From Asparagopsis taxiformis (lineage: Eukaryota > Rhodophyta > Florideophyceae > Bonnemaisoniales > Bonnemaisoniaceae), in NCBI GenBank assembly GCA_030407315.1, contig JALQPE010001609.1, forward strand, positions 1 to 16,489: a DNA stretch of 16,489 nt, written 5' to 3'. Both the position numbers and the translations under genes were made by a program. The notes under the pieces were generated by a model. It was given only the letters and a program-made list of their open reading frames with translations, did no database searches and was not told the origin of the DNA. This document shows, in pieces, positions 1-8,723 of this stretch (positions are counted from its first letter, which is position 1; each line of letters opens with the position of its first letter).

Positions 1-1031
1 CATTACGTCAACAAAGGGCCGGAGTGTATAATTTGCGGGAGTGTAGGTTTCAGGGATGACCACCTCAGGCATTTTATCCTCTGGCAATCCAGCAGCAATC
101 GCTACCCCTTTAGCTATTTCCTTGATCCGACGATGGACCATTGCTCGCACTTCTTTAGTGTAAGTTCTAACCGTGAGTTTCAAGGTCACTTCATCTGGAA
201 TGATATTGTGCTTAATCCCTCCTTTGATTGCCCCCACAGTCACAACTGCTGCATCAATAGGTTTTAGGTTCTACTCACAATAGTTTGGAATTCCATTATC
301 ATTAAACTAGCCGTTACAACCGGATCAATGGACATATGTGGAGCAGCTCCGTGAGCGCCAACACCAAAAACTTTGATATCTATACTTTCGGTATTCGCCA
401 TCGTATACCCTTTGCCGAATCCAACCTGTCCAGCAGGGATCGTAGGACTAGAGTGAAGGCCAACTCCGTAATCAGGCACCCCAAATTTCTTGTATAAACC
501 CGCATCAAGCATCATTTTGGCCCCTTGGCCAATCTCTTCGGCGGGTTGGCCGATCATCATTAGGGTTCCTTTCCATTGATCTTTCATCTTTGCCATCGCT
601 CTAGCCGTACCAATCCATGTAGTCATGTGTACATCATGGCCACAAGAATGCATTGTTCCCGTTTGTTGACCATTATATTCGATGACTTTCTCACTGGCAT
701 AGGCAAGCTCCGTCTTTTCAGGCATGGGTAAGGCATCCATATCTGTACGGTAAAGGATAGTAGGTCCCTCCCCATTTTTCATAATTCCCACAATACCATA
801 TCCACCAAAGTTTTCCGTCACCTCAAACCCTAAAGATTTCAGCTCCTTTGCCAATTTAGCGGCAGTCGCTTTTTCTTGTAAGGAAATTTCAGGATTCTGA
901 TGAATGGATTTGTACAATTCAACTAGGTAAGGAATGTCTGCCTTGATCAAGTCTTTGTCGACCTTAGGCAATTCAGGATTGGTAAAGGCTGATCCTATCA
1001 ACAGGAGGCCTATTAATGTGATGTATCGCAT
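1..1031 (-). CDS. Exported M20D-family amidohydrolase/peptidase (C-terminus beyond window)
   Basis: Zinc-dependent metallohydrolase of the M20D group (IAA-amino-acid hydrolase, hippurate hydrolase and N-acyl-amino-acid deacylase relatives), which cleaves an acyl or amide bond of an amino acid conjugate. Residues 1-18 (MRYITLIGLLLIGSAFTN) form a signal peptide, so it probably acts in the periplasm. Metal and catalytic motifs appear in order: YRTDMDALP (about 95-103), HSCGHDVH (about 128-135), QPAEE (about 161-165), GLHSSP (about 191-196), and the lid-domain GVGAHGAAPH. About 342 codons are visible; family members are about 400-440, so some 60-90 residues lie outside. A one-base loss in an A run near 265-272 (VSR, then NLKPIDA in the next frame) splits it. 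The start ATG at 1031 is fixed by the signal peptide. The substrate cannot be told from sequence. Confidence 0.94.
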
Positions 1032-1096
1032 AGCAATTATTTCGGTTCTTTTCTTACAGGTTCGGTTTTGGAGAAGCCATGATTAGGTAAGAGGCC

Positions 1097-1345
1097 CTAC
1101 AGAATAGGGCATTGATCATTATTACTCCGGGAAACCTTCTTCACAATAATAAGAAGGTTCTTTGACAAATCCCATGTCTGAAGATGTGCAAAAATGAAAT
1201 TCAACGCTTCATCGACAGCATTCAATGGTGATGTTTTCTGATCTTGTCCGGTGATCATCCGTTGGGTTTCCCGAAAAAAGAAATAAGAAAAATGCAGCGC
1301 ATTGCTGGATTGGCAACTCTTATTGGACCTTAAGTAACAGACGAA
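1097..1345 (-). CDS. Short unrecognised reading frame between the acyltransferase and M20 genes
   Basis: This open frame of about 82 codons starts directly after the acyltransferase stop (TGA at 1346-1348) and ends at TAG 1097-1099. I recognise no family. The middle reads like protein (FFFRETQRMITGQDQ, then NAVDEALNFIFAHLQTW). The only ATG is at the M of QRMITG, so a true start is either there or in a frame hidden by an indel. The segment VDEALNFIFAHLQ resembles VSKAVNFIFECLQ encoded near 11556-11595, and the two DNAs share a 15-base exact core. Two hairpins lie in its 3' part: 1094-1110 (GCCCTA/TAGGGC) and 1133-1159 (AACCTTCTT/AAGAAGGTT, 9 bp). Neither has a T tract. Alternatively, the stretch is non-coding, or a remnant. 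Otherwise the 1032-1345 gap holds nothing else I can name. Confidence 0.3.
   Translation of the reverse strand, partial: FVCYLRSNKSCQSSNALHFSYFFFRETQRMITGQDQKTSPLNAVDEALNFIFAHLQTWDLSKNLLIIVKKVSRSNNDQCPIL
1179..1218. repeat. Dispersed repeat, copy A
   Basis: Forty bases matching 11556-11595 at 32 of 40 positions, in the same orientation. The core CAAAAATGAAATTCA is exact over 15 bases, and TGAAGA and GACAG at the two ends are also shared. Read on the minus strand it encodes VDEALNFIFAHLQ (with flanking bases). A weaker third copy may lie at 12925-12971. Confidence 0.5.
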
Positions 1346-2629
1346 TCAGTGCACCAGGAGTGATTCTTGAATATAAGTAGCAATGCCTGTTCTTTGTTCT
1401 TGCAAGGATTCTTTTTCTGAGGCTTGAGGCGAGCATAATTCCAGGTACTACGGAATGGTTCCCAAACTTCCAATACTTCCAAGCCAACCACCTGTTAGGG
1501 GCAAACTAAGTAAGTAAATCCAGGATAAGGTATTTCCTACATACCAGCCTAGAATTTTAGACTGTAAAAGGTAGAAGATCGGAATCGTAAAAAGTCCTAC
1601 TGTAGCTTTAATAGTGGCCTGATAGCCAATATACACTTTCATTGTTCGCGCTAACAAAGCTGGAATCCCAGTTGCCAAAAGATGATTGACAGCACCATAG
1701 ATAAAACAGGCAAGCCTAGGATTAAAATCAACAGTTGAAGAAGAAAATTCTCATTCTCTTTTGACACGTTCTTATCATCAATCCCCTTTGCAGCCAGCCT
1801 AGTCAAGTATTGCTGTGCTCGTTCTCTAAAACTTTGGTAATGATCCGAATTTTTGTTTGCGGCCTCCTTCAGTCGATTAGCAAGTATCTGCCCTCGTTCA
1901 AAATCTGAAGCAGCATCTAGTGGGGCATCATTTCGGCATATTTTTCTACTAACGGATGTAATTGCTGTTGTTCTCCTTCTGCCACATCGATCACCAAAGA
2001 ACGAACCTGGTCTTCCAGTTGATCTGTTAAAGCTCTTACTGCTCGTTGGGGGGCCTTCTCAATTGTCCTTGCCAATCCTTGATTTTACCGCTTTCCCGAC
2101 ATTAACTATACAAGCCGTATCGTAGTGATTAGGCTGATCATAGTGCAACCCATGGGCAGGATGCATATATCTAAATCAAAAGCTTTCTTTTGAGCAGCAC
2201 TCAGTGCGATTCGAACTGTTCCGGTCTTAAAGGAGCGTACGCGCCTTTCCATTTCGCTCCCTCCCTCTGGTGCAATGTAAAGTACTCCTCCTGCACCTAG
2301 GAATTCATCACATTTAGCAAAAGAATCTTCATTACTCATACCAGGCGCGCCTTTATCCTGCTTACGCTTAATCGGTATACAATACAAGGTATTAAAAAGC
2401 CAATTGGTGAAAGGAGTGGAAAATAGGCCGGCATTGGCCAAAAAGAAAACCTGCTTGTGCACCCTCGATGCCACCTGTAAGGGGTCGATAAGTGTATTAG
2501 GGTGATTGCTGATCACGATGGCCGATTCTTTGAATCGCAATCGCTCCTTGCCAATCACAGTGGTCTTGGGATAGAAAATCCAGAGGACTAGCTGCACTAG
2601 GGCCTGAGAATTCGGTAGACCAATGACAT
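1346..2629 (-). CDS. Sct1/Gpt2-like glycerolipid acyltransferase (PlsC superfamily), membrane
   Basis: Transfers a fatty acyl group to a glycerol-phosphate-type acceptor in phospholipid synthesis at the inner membrane. Near residue 35-45 it has NHPNTLIDP, the form with five residues between His and Asp that is typical of the LPLAT subgroup resembling yeast Sct1/Gpt2. It is followed by the second block APEGGSEMERRVRSFKTGTVRIAL-like motif (EGGS, then KTG..RIAL). The C-terminal half is hydrophilic and helical (QLEDQVRSLVIDV, ERAQQYLTRLAAKG), then has membrane segments (LLQLLILILGLPVLSMVLSI; GLFTIPIFYLL; NTLSWIYLLSLPL) and a basic tail. Total is about 427 codons, the usual size. At least six frameshifts interrupt it (about 2607, 2138, 2085, 2046, 1920, 1677, 1460, 1410). 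The start at 2629 (MSLVYRILR) fits family N-termini. It lies 14 bases after the lpxK stop, so the two are co-transcribed. The exact acceptor is not known. Confidence 0.9.
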
Positions 2630-2643
2630 AAACGGTCCTGAGC

Positions 2644-3712
2644 TCATACGGTAAAGTTCAATAAATAGTCTTTGACCAACTGATCAAATTTCTCCCCTTC
2701 ATCAAAGTGAAATTTAACCTCAATTGGCAAAGCAAATATAGGAACTTGATTGTCTATCAGGAATTGAGCGTGCAATTCCAATCGCATTGCATCCTTTTCT
2801 GTAGTCAGCACCATCACTTTTTCAACATCACTCATCCGATCAAAAGAACCTTTCAAATTGGATACATCAAATTTGCTAAAGTAGTGGTGATCCTCATATT
2901 CCAACAGTCTTACCTTTCCTACTTTGTCATTGAGGTAACTGACCAAGTAATCTGTCCTGGCAATCGCACAGATCATGAGAACTTCCACATCCGGCTCCAG
3001 TACAGCGGTGACGCTTGGGTCAAAATATAATAGGGCGCTCCATAATCATAATAAGAAAAGAAAATCTGCTGATGTGATAAAGGGTTAATCTCTGCAATAA
3101 GACGATCCTTTTCCGCTTTGGATAGTACTGCCGGGCACTTGGATATGATAATAACATCCGCCCGATGATAAGCTGAGCGCCATTCCCTTAGTCGCCCTGC
3201 CGGCAGAAGATAGTCCTTTGTAAATGGACGGTCGTATTCAGTTAGCAGAATATTTAGCCCTGGCTTAACAGAGCGATGCTGAAAGGCATCATCTATAAAA
3301 CAACTTGGGTATCTGGATGATCTTGAACAATTTTGGGTATTCCAAAGGTTCGACTTTCAGCTACAGTTACTAGTACATCCGGAAATTTGCGCTTGAACTG
3401 TAAAGGTTCGTCTCCAACATGTTCCGCAGTCATATGCGGCGCCACTTCTATGTAGCCACGCGTTTTCCGCTATAGCCACGGCTAAGGGTGGACAAATTTA
3501 GGTAGTCCTTTTGTAGGCGGATGAGGTATTCAATGTGAGGTGTTTTTCCTGCTCCTCCTACCGATAAATTCCCTACTGATATCACAGGAATATTGAAGGT
3601 TATTCCCTTCAGTAAGCCCTTACGATAAAAGAAATTGCGTAAACTCACCCCCATTCCATACAATAGAGCAAAGGGAGCTAACAACAACTTAATGAGCGGA
3701 TTTTGACATCAT
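2644..3712 (-). CDS. lpxK: Tetraacyldisaccharide 4'-kinase
   Basis: Phosphorylates the 4' position of the tetraacyldisaccharide-1-phosphate precursor to give lipid IVA, in lipid A synthesis at the cytoplasmic face of the inner membrane. The N-terminus NPLIKLLLAPFALLYGMG is the membrane-associated hydrophobic helix. The P-loop is in SVGNLSVGGAGKTPH, followed by LSRGYSGK, TAEHVGDEPL, the lpxK-specific IDDAFQHR and, near the end, TTEKDAMRL. About 355 codons, normal for the family. Frameshifts lie near 3700 (A run), 3462, 3300 (T run) and 2990. The start is taken as one of two adjacent ATG codons (3712 or 3709), because the NPLIK frame is joined only through the A-run indel just after them. The presence of lpxK means a Gram-negative with lipid A. 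It is followed by the acyltransferase gene and possibly preceded by a small gene at 3761-3952. Confidence 0.96.
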
Positions 3713-3760
3713 ACCAACTAAATATATATGGCGAAGATTCTAGCAGGGCAAATGCACTGC

Positions 3761-3952
3761 TTATTCTTCAGCTACATCAAAAAAAGATTCTCAAACAAAC
3801 TTTGTGTTTTGAGATAAGGTTTCGCGATCGAGGCTTTTCCTTTGAACAAGAATCTCCTATCTAAAACACCGAGTATAGGATCGAACACATAGGGAAATAC
3901 CAGCCTTTGTAAATAATTAACAATATTATACCAAACGATTTTAGAGCCCCAT
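3761..3952 (-). CDS. Possible small protein (about 63 aa), unrecognised, upstream of lpxK
   Basis: On the minus strand a frame reads SKIVWYNIVNYLQRLVF, then PYVFDPILGVLDRRFLFKGK and a tail ending LFENLF. If one T is restored in the run of seven T at about 3780, the frame ends FFDVAEE and a stop (TAA at 3761-3763), which looks like a genuine C-terminus. The ATG at 3952 is one indel away from this frame. I know no family for it. It would lie 48 bases before lpxK in the same direction, as a lead gene of that operon. The alternative is plain upstream DNA. The rest of the 3713-4153 gap (about 200 bases before the DUF4294 start) shows no gene, only a weak promoter-like TACTTTCG at 4063-4070. Confidence 0.35.
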
Positions 3953-4062
3953 TCGTTCTATAAGAAGTGGATTTAGCAGAAAGGAAAGCTCAATGGAACG
4001 TTAAAACCGGACTTGGGTACACCTTTTGCCTGCGAAAAGTGCATCATGTAAAGAGGATGTCG

Positions 4063-4070
4063 TACTTTCG
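4063..4070 (+). promoter_or_regulatory. Weak Bacteroidota -7-like box upstream of DUF4294 gene
   Basis: TACTTTCG matches the Bacteroidota -7 consensus TAnnTTTG at all but one fixed position and lies 84 bases before the DUF4294 ATG. No convincing TTG element is seen 19-23 bases upstream, so this is only a candidate. Confidence 0.2.
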
Positions 4071-4153
4071 TAGTAATTTACTTTATTATAGTTTAGCGAC
4101 TCAGGGCGTAAAAGCATGCAGAGGGCTAATAGTAGAGCGTAAACCAAGAAATT

Positions 4154-4778
4154 ATGAAGTGGTCATTTGCAGTATTACTGGTTTTGTTTGGCGTAGCAAG
4201 TCTTCAGGGACAAGAAGATGGCTATGCTTTGGTAAATGGCAAGTATTTCCCTTATACCATTGATGAGTGTGGGGATACCTTAATTCTGGCAAGCTTGGGA
4301 GGCGTTTCTATCTCCGCTCCAAGGGCCTTTGCCAACGCAGAGGACCAAAAAAGATACCGCCGGTACCGACGTTATGCCTTGAAAGTATATCCATATGCTG
4401 TGGAAGAAGCATCAAGATTTTCCGAGAAATGGAGGATGTAACCAATGACATGAAACGAAAAGACCGACGTAAACACATTCGTCGTTTGCATAAACAACTG
4501 AAAAAAGAATTCACGGATCCTCTAAAGAAATTGACCAAAACCCAAGGCATGATCCTGATGAAGATGATAGAAAAAGAGCTCGATAAATCGATGTTTAAGT
4601 TGATTAAAGAGCTGCGCGGAGGAGGAATGCTAACTATTGGAGTACTGCAGCAGGCATGTTCGGTCATAAGCTGAAAAAGGGATATATCCCCGGCACTGAC
4701 CCGGTATTGGATGCTGTTTTGAATGATTTAGATATCTCCTATCAGATTAGTCGAATTGACCTCAAAATCAGGAGTTAA
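4154..4778 (+). CDS. DUF4294 family exported protein
   Basis: Member of a Bacteroidota family of unknown function. A signal peptide (MKWSFAVLLVLFGVASLQGQ) precedes the mature part. Family hallmarks are KYFPYTIDECGDTLIL, then the tyrosine/arginine-rich KRYRRYRRYALKVYPYAVEEA (about 70-90), a charged helix (DRRKHIRRLHKQLKKEF), KLTKTQGMILMKMIEKEL and, after the last break, NYWSTAAGMFGHKLKKGY. It ends DLKIRS at TAA 4776-4778, about 208 codons. Two frameshifts, near 4420 and 4630, split it into three frames. The start ATG at 4154 is supported by the signal peptide. Its function is unknown; its secretion and its setting among envelope genes fit a periplasmic role, which is inference only. It ends 14 bases before a strong terminator. 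Confidence 0.88.
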
Positions 4779-4791
4779 TTATATCACATAT

Positions 4792-4813
4792 AAAGGCCTT
4801 CGGGCCTTTTTTT
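4792..4813 (+). terminator. Rho-independent terminator of the DUF4294 gene
   Basis: A perfect 7-bp stem AAAGGCC / GGCCTTT closes the tetraloop TTCG and runs into seven T. It stands 14 bases after the DUF4294 stop. The stop codon of the convergent endopeptidase gene (4812-4814) lies inside its T tract, so the same hairpin probably ends transcripts from both sides, although the minus-strand U run is short. Confidence 0.9.
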
Positions 4814-5783
4814 ATTGCAAAACTTTAAAGTCAATGTGATAGTGGTCATCATGCCTGATGATCACTCTATTCTTTGTGAAAGGTAGAGACCTTAGTGACT
4901 TCCCCCTTCTGTAGCTAAAAGGTAAGGGCGAAGAACTGGATCGAATATCACTTTTGGATACCAAGGCCATTTGCGTTAGCTGCTTTCTCACCGCAATTAA
5001 ATGGGCGGCCATTGCCTCATAACCAATCCTCATTTTCCCACTACTCCTTTTTTATCAAAATTCCAGCCATACCCCCAGCGATTGAAAAGATGGTGATGAC
5101 TGTAGGGTTTATCATTCTTTAGTAGCGGAGTCATGAAATCGACACTCAAGCCATTTTGATGCGTTCGATGAGGATAAAGGAGCCACCATGCTTACGCCCG
5201 TCTCTCCCAATATAAATCGGGTGGAAGAAGTGCTTGTCTCGCATTCTTGATAAGCTCCCAAAACTACATCTCTAACTTTTTCATGCACAAATGTTCGTCC
5301 CATTAAATAGCCCGTAAAGGAATAAGTGGAATAATTAGCTCCGCGATAAGGGATACGTTTGGCGTTTACAATACTCCCCTTCCCCACTCTCCCCTTGGAC
5401 TGACTAGGAAGATCTCCTTCCAAAAGCAACAAAATTCCGGGAAAAATATAAAGCAACAATAGAATTCCTGTAAAAGTGCCTAATACATGCTTCCAGTAGG
5501 GTTTCACAAAGAGATAGAGCGCCCGAATACCAAAACCCAAAAGTAACCAGTATGGAAAGATAAAGGCATGTCGCATAGTATTGGTAACATATCGCCGAGT
5601 GGGTACAGCAAGCCTTTGCGGAGTATACCAACGATCCTTGGTGCGTCATGTTCTGCATACTTGACAAGGCCCGGCTTAGCTGTGACCCATTCTGATATGG
5701 GCCAAAGACCGAAATAGAGGAGCGCTACCAAAACAGCAAGTATATATGGAAAAGGGTGTCGAAAAAACAGATCGCCAAGTCAT
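4812..5783 (-). CDS. Membrane-anchored MepA-like murein endopeptidase
   Basis: The C-terminal half is a zinc peptidase of the penicillin-insensitive murein endopeptidase type, which cleaves peptide cross-links in peptidoglycan. After joining frames one sees SQSKGRVGKGSIVNAKRIPY, a conserved helix region (GRTFVHEKVRDVVLGAYQE), then PHRTHQNGLSVDFMTPL with the HX6D zinc motif, GYGWNFDKKG, GYEAMAAHLIAVRK, KVIFDPVL and the final IIRHDDHYHIDF with the last zinc ligand. The N-terminal half is hydrophobic, with about three membrane segments (YILAVLVALLYFGLWPI; FIFPYWLLLGFGIRALYLFV; FTGILLLLYIFPGILLLLEG), and loosely recalls the N-terminus of DUF3810 proteins. It would hold the enzyme on the outer face of the inner membrane. 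There are at least seven frameshifts. The start at 5783 is inferred from the first ATG before the membrane region. The flippase gene lies 66 bases upstream in the same direction. Confidence 0.83.
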
Positions 5784-5849
5784 GAAGAGGGTTTAGGTTT
5801 TCAGCTGCCAAGTGTCTGGATAAGAACGGTATTTACTGACCTTATAGTC

Positions 5850-7337
5850 TTACTTTCGAAAAATCATTTGCAGTAGACCATTCCGTTCGAGCATAAAAAT
5901 AAAGCCTGCGTATACGACCAATATTCCGGTGTTTACCAATAGGCGGAGCGGAAGGTTCTCCAAGAGTGGGCGTACCCATTCACTAATCCCATATAGGGCA
6001 ATAGCAGCAGCAAGATAGGTCAACATTTTTCCGATAGGATAAGGCACTGGATAGTATCTTCGACCGATCCAATAACAAGCGATGCACATACTCAAGAAGC
6101 AGAACAATGCAGACCAGGCTGCACCTAATAAGCCCAGTTGTGGAATCAAAAAGTAGTTACTGGTGATGGTAAGGACCGCTCCGCCGCAAGCAATCCACGC
6201 TCCTATATGCGTCTTGTCTTTCAACTTGTACCAGATCGCAAAATTGTAATATAATCCCAACAGTAGATAGGCAATCAATAAAATGGGAACCACCGCTAGT
6301 CCACCTCCTCCGTGATAAGAGGAGGCCACTATATGCTTGGCAATGTCTATATATAGCATTAAACCTAAAAAAGCCACACTCCCAACCAAAGTAAAAGCCT
6401 GCCCTACTTCCGCATAGATTTTAGTGGCATCTGACCGGGAAGCATTTCTAAAAAAGAAGGGTTCCGCCGCAAACTTAAAACCCTGTGTGAAAAGATTCAT
6501 TAGCACGGCGATCTTAATGCAGGCTACATATATTCCTAGCAGTTCAATATTTTCTTCATAGGTACCAGGAAGCCATTCCTTCAAAAAGTAGCGATCAGCC
6601 AATTGGTTAATCATCCCAGCAATCCCCACCACCACCAAGGGAACTGCATACCGGAACATTTTTTCCAAAGCGTCCGGTCAAAGCCACCTCGCAGGCGTCG
6701 ATAGTAAGGCAGAAACAACAGAAAGGTAACCGCGCTCGCCACCAAGTTGGCAATGAATACGTAGTGTAGTTTTTTGTCAGGATCATACCAACTCCCCCAC
6801 CCATCTGTCCCGCTCATCCACCGAGGTACGGCTTCAAGAAGAAATAGCATCACCAAGGCGTTGATCAGCACATTGATCATTTTAAAGACTCCAAAACGTA
6901 TCGGTCGATTTTCTAGCCGCAAGGAGGCAAAAGGTATGGCAACCAAGGTATCTAATCCAATGATCAGCGCAAAATAGACCACATAGGCGCTATCTTGAGG
7001 CTCTGTCAAAAAGCTAGCAATCGATGGTGAAAACAAAATAATCAGGCTAACAAACCAATGGTACTAACTCCTAGAGAAATAGCTGCCGTAGAAAAAGCCT
7101 TTGATCGTTTATCCTGTTCATTTCCGAAACGGAAAAAGGCAGTTTCCATTCCGTAAGTCAAAATAACCAACAAAAAGCCCGCAAATGCGTACATCAATCC
7201 ATGGATACCATACTCACCTTGGTCATCGTCGAAGACCCGCGTCAGGTATGGCGCGACCAAGATGAGATTCAGCACCTGTTTAGGACGGTGGAACCTCCGT
7301 AAATGACGGTTTCTTTGGCCAGTTTTCGGATGGACAT
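5850..7337 (-). CDS. Wzx-like oligosaccharide flippase (polysaccharide biosynthesis membrane protein)
   Basis: A member of the MATE/Wzx superfamily, moving lipid-linked oligosaccharides across the inner membrane. It starts MSIRKLAKETVIYGGSTVL, the usual N-terminus of Bacteroidota lipopolysaccharide flippases, followed by LNLILVAPYLTRVF and the helix with TYGMETAFFRFGNE. There are about 12-14 hydrophobic helices over some 495 codons, including VYFALIIGLDTLVAIPFASL, YAVPLVVVGIAGMINQLADR (the conserved mid-protein repeat of the superfamily) and LNLFTQGFKFAAEPFFF-like segments. Frameshifts lie near 7280, 7040 and 6665. The start at 7337 is set by the conserved N-terminus. It is upstream of, and co-directional with, the endopeptidase gene. 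The substrate could be O-antigen, exopolysaccharide or another undecaprenyl-linked glycan; the sequence does not decide. Confidence 0.9.
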
Positions 7338-7446
7338 GCTGACTTTTTCACTTAGAAAGCTACAATGTTACAGAAAAGCCAGATGGCACTTCAGTAAAAT
7401 GAGCGCTTTTTTACGTATTGGTTAAGCAGAGCGGAAAAAATTTTAT

Positions 7447-7456
7447 CACCTCCTAA
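7447..7456 (-). other. Isolated anti-Shine-Dalgarno/Shine-Dalgarno match in an intergenic region
   Basis: The plus strand reads ATCACCTCCT, the 3' end of 16S rRNA, so the minus strand is a full AGGAGGTGAT Shine-Dalgarno sequence. No start codon follows it at a usable distance on the minus strand, so I assign no function. The rest of the 7338-7506 divergent gap contains no gene; it must hold promoters for the flippase and M42 genes, but I cannot place them. Confidence 0.25.
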
Positions 7457-7506
7457 ATTAGTGCTAATTTGCCACGCTTATTACAACTACAAATAGTACG
7501 AGGATT

Positions 7507-8603
7507 ATGATAAATGTAGACCTATTGCGCCATATCTGCGAAATACCAGGAGCCCCTGGATATGAACAGCGAGTACGTGAGTTTGTCATGAAGGAGTTAG
7601 CGACTTTAGTAGATGAGATATCAGTGGATAACATGGGAAATGTAATCGCTGTAAAGAGAGGAAAGAGTCGAAAGAAAGTAATGATAGCCGCTCATATGGA
7701 TGAGATCGGTTTTATGGTAAACTATATAGATGATGATGGTTTTTTACGATTCATCCCCTTGGGGGGCTTCGATCCAAAAACCTTGTCTTCTCAACGAGTG
7801 ATTGTACATGGTCATCAGGATGTAGTTGGTGTTATGGGATCTAAACCCATTCATATAATGAGTCCGGAAGAGCGTAGTAAACAAGTTCCGCTCAACGAAT
7901 ACTTTATTGATTTGGGCATGACCAAGGAACAGGCTGAGAAACTGGTTCCCATTGGTGCGCCTGTGACTCGTGTGGGGCCATTGATTGAGATGGGAGATTG
8001 CGTGAATAGTAAGTCACTAGATAACAGAGTTTCTGTCTTCATCTTGATTGAAGCGCTACGAGCACTCAAGGATCAAGAGGTACCTTATGATGTCTATGGT
8101 GTTTTTACCGTTCAGGAAGAAGTGGGGCTGAGAGGAGCCATCTCCGCTAGTCATCACATAGATCCAGATTTTGGTCTAGGCCTAGATGTTACTATTGCCT
8201 TCGATGTACCGGGGTCCAATGGTCACGATGCAGTGACCTGCCTAGGAAAAGGGGCTGCCATCAAAATCCTGGATGGTTCGACCATCTGTGATTATCGAAT
8301 GATCAATTATTTGAAAAAAGTAGCGACGGATCAGCAGATCAATGGCAACCTGAAATTTTACCAAAAGGAGGAACAGATACCGCTGGTCTGCAACGGTACG
8401 GTAAAAAAAGGTGCATTGCTGGCGCTATTTCTATTCCGCTTAGACACATGCACCAGACTATTGAACTGGCACATAAAGAAGATATCCATCATTGCATCGC
8501 TTTGCTGACGGAAAGTTTGAAGGCATTCGATCAATACAATTGGGATTTTTCAAATACAGGCCAATCTCCCCAATCTAAAGATAGTTTCGAAGGGCTTTTC
8601 TAA
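7507..8603 (+). CDS. M42 family aminopeptidase (glutamyl aminopeptidase/endoglucanase-like)
   Basis: A cytosolic dodecameric metallo-aminopeptidase of the M42 family (FrvX/YsdC/PepA/TET type) that trims peptides after proteolysis. Visible motifs: AAHMDEIGF with the first metal His-Asp, CVNSKSLDNRV with the bridging Asp, the catalytic pair in VQEEVGLRGA, the metal Asp in AFDVPG, then GGTDTAGLQ and the last metal His in SIPLRHMHQTIE. About 365 codons, the usual size. A single frameshift near 8362-8368 (before GGTDT) breaks it; the true C-terminus ends EGLF at TAA 8601-8603. The start MINVDLLRHICEIPG with ATG 7507 is the family N-terminus. No signal peptide. It shares no operon partner; a structured gap follows. 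Confidence 0.93.
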
Positions 8604-8617
8604 AACCCGGAAGGGTT

Positions 8618-8721
8618 CAAAAAGAGGTAGTGTATCAAATGCGTGGAATTGTTGGTAAAAACACGCAACAGTGGCTGGGAAGAGCCCAAGCATCCACGCA
8701 TTTGTTACACTACCCAAAAAG
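8618..8721. mobile_element. MITE-like inverted-repeat element with 7-base flanking direct repeat
   Basis: Two 22-base arms (8626-8647 and 8693-8714) are inverted copies with one mismatch, beginning GGTAGTGTA and ending CAAATGCGTGGA. They enclose 45 bases. The element is flanked on both sides by CAAAAAG (8618-8624 and 8715-8721), which looks like a target-site duplication; one extra A separates the left one from the arm. There is no transposase. A 10-base piece of the arm, TGCGTGGAAT, recurs at 8931-8940. The alternative is a long hairpin of an RNA. Confidence 0.5.
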
Positions 8722-8723
8722 GA

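Noticed and set aside
1094..1159. Two hairpins (GCCCTA/TAGGGC and AACCTTCTT/AAGAAGGTT) as a terminator of the acyltransferase operon
   Set aside because: No T tract follows on the minus strand, and both may lie in a coding frame; noted within the small-frame entry instead.
3967..4263. A 98-codon plus-strand open frame upstream of and overlapping the DUF4294 start
   Set aside because: It overlaps the signal peptide of the DUF4294 gene in another frame, and its composition (many C, W and R) is unlike a protein.
4308..4667. A 119-codon minus-strand frame inside the DUF4294 gene
   Set aside because: Antisense shadow of a well supported gene, serine- and arginine-rich as such shadows are.
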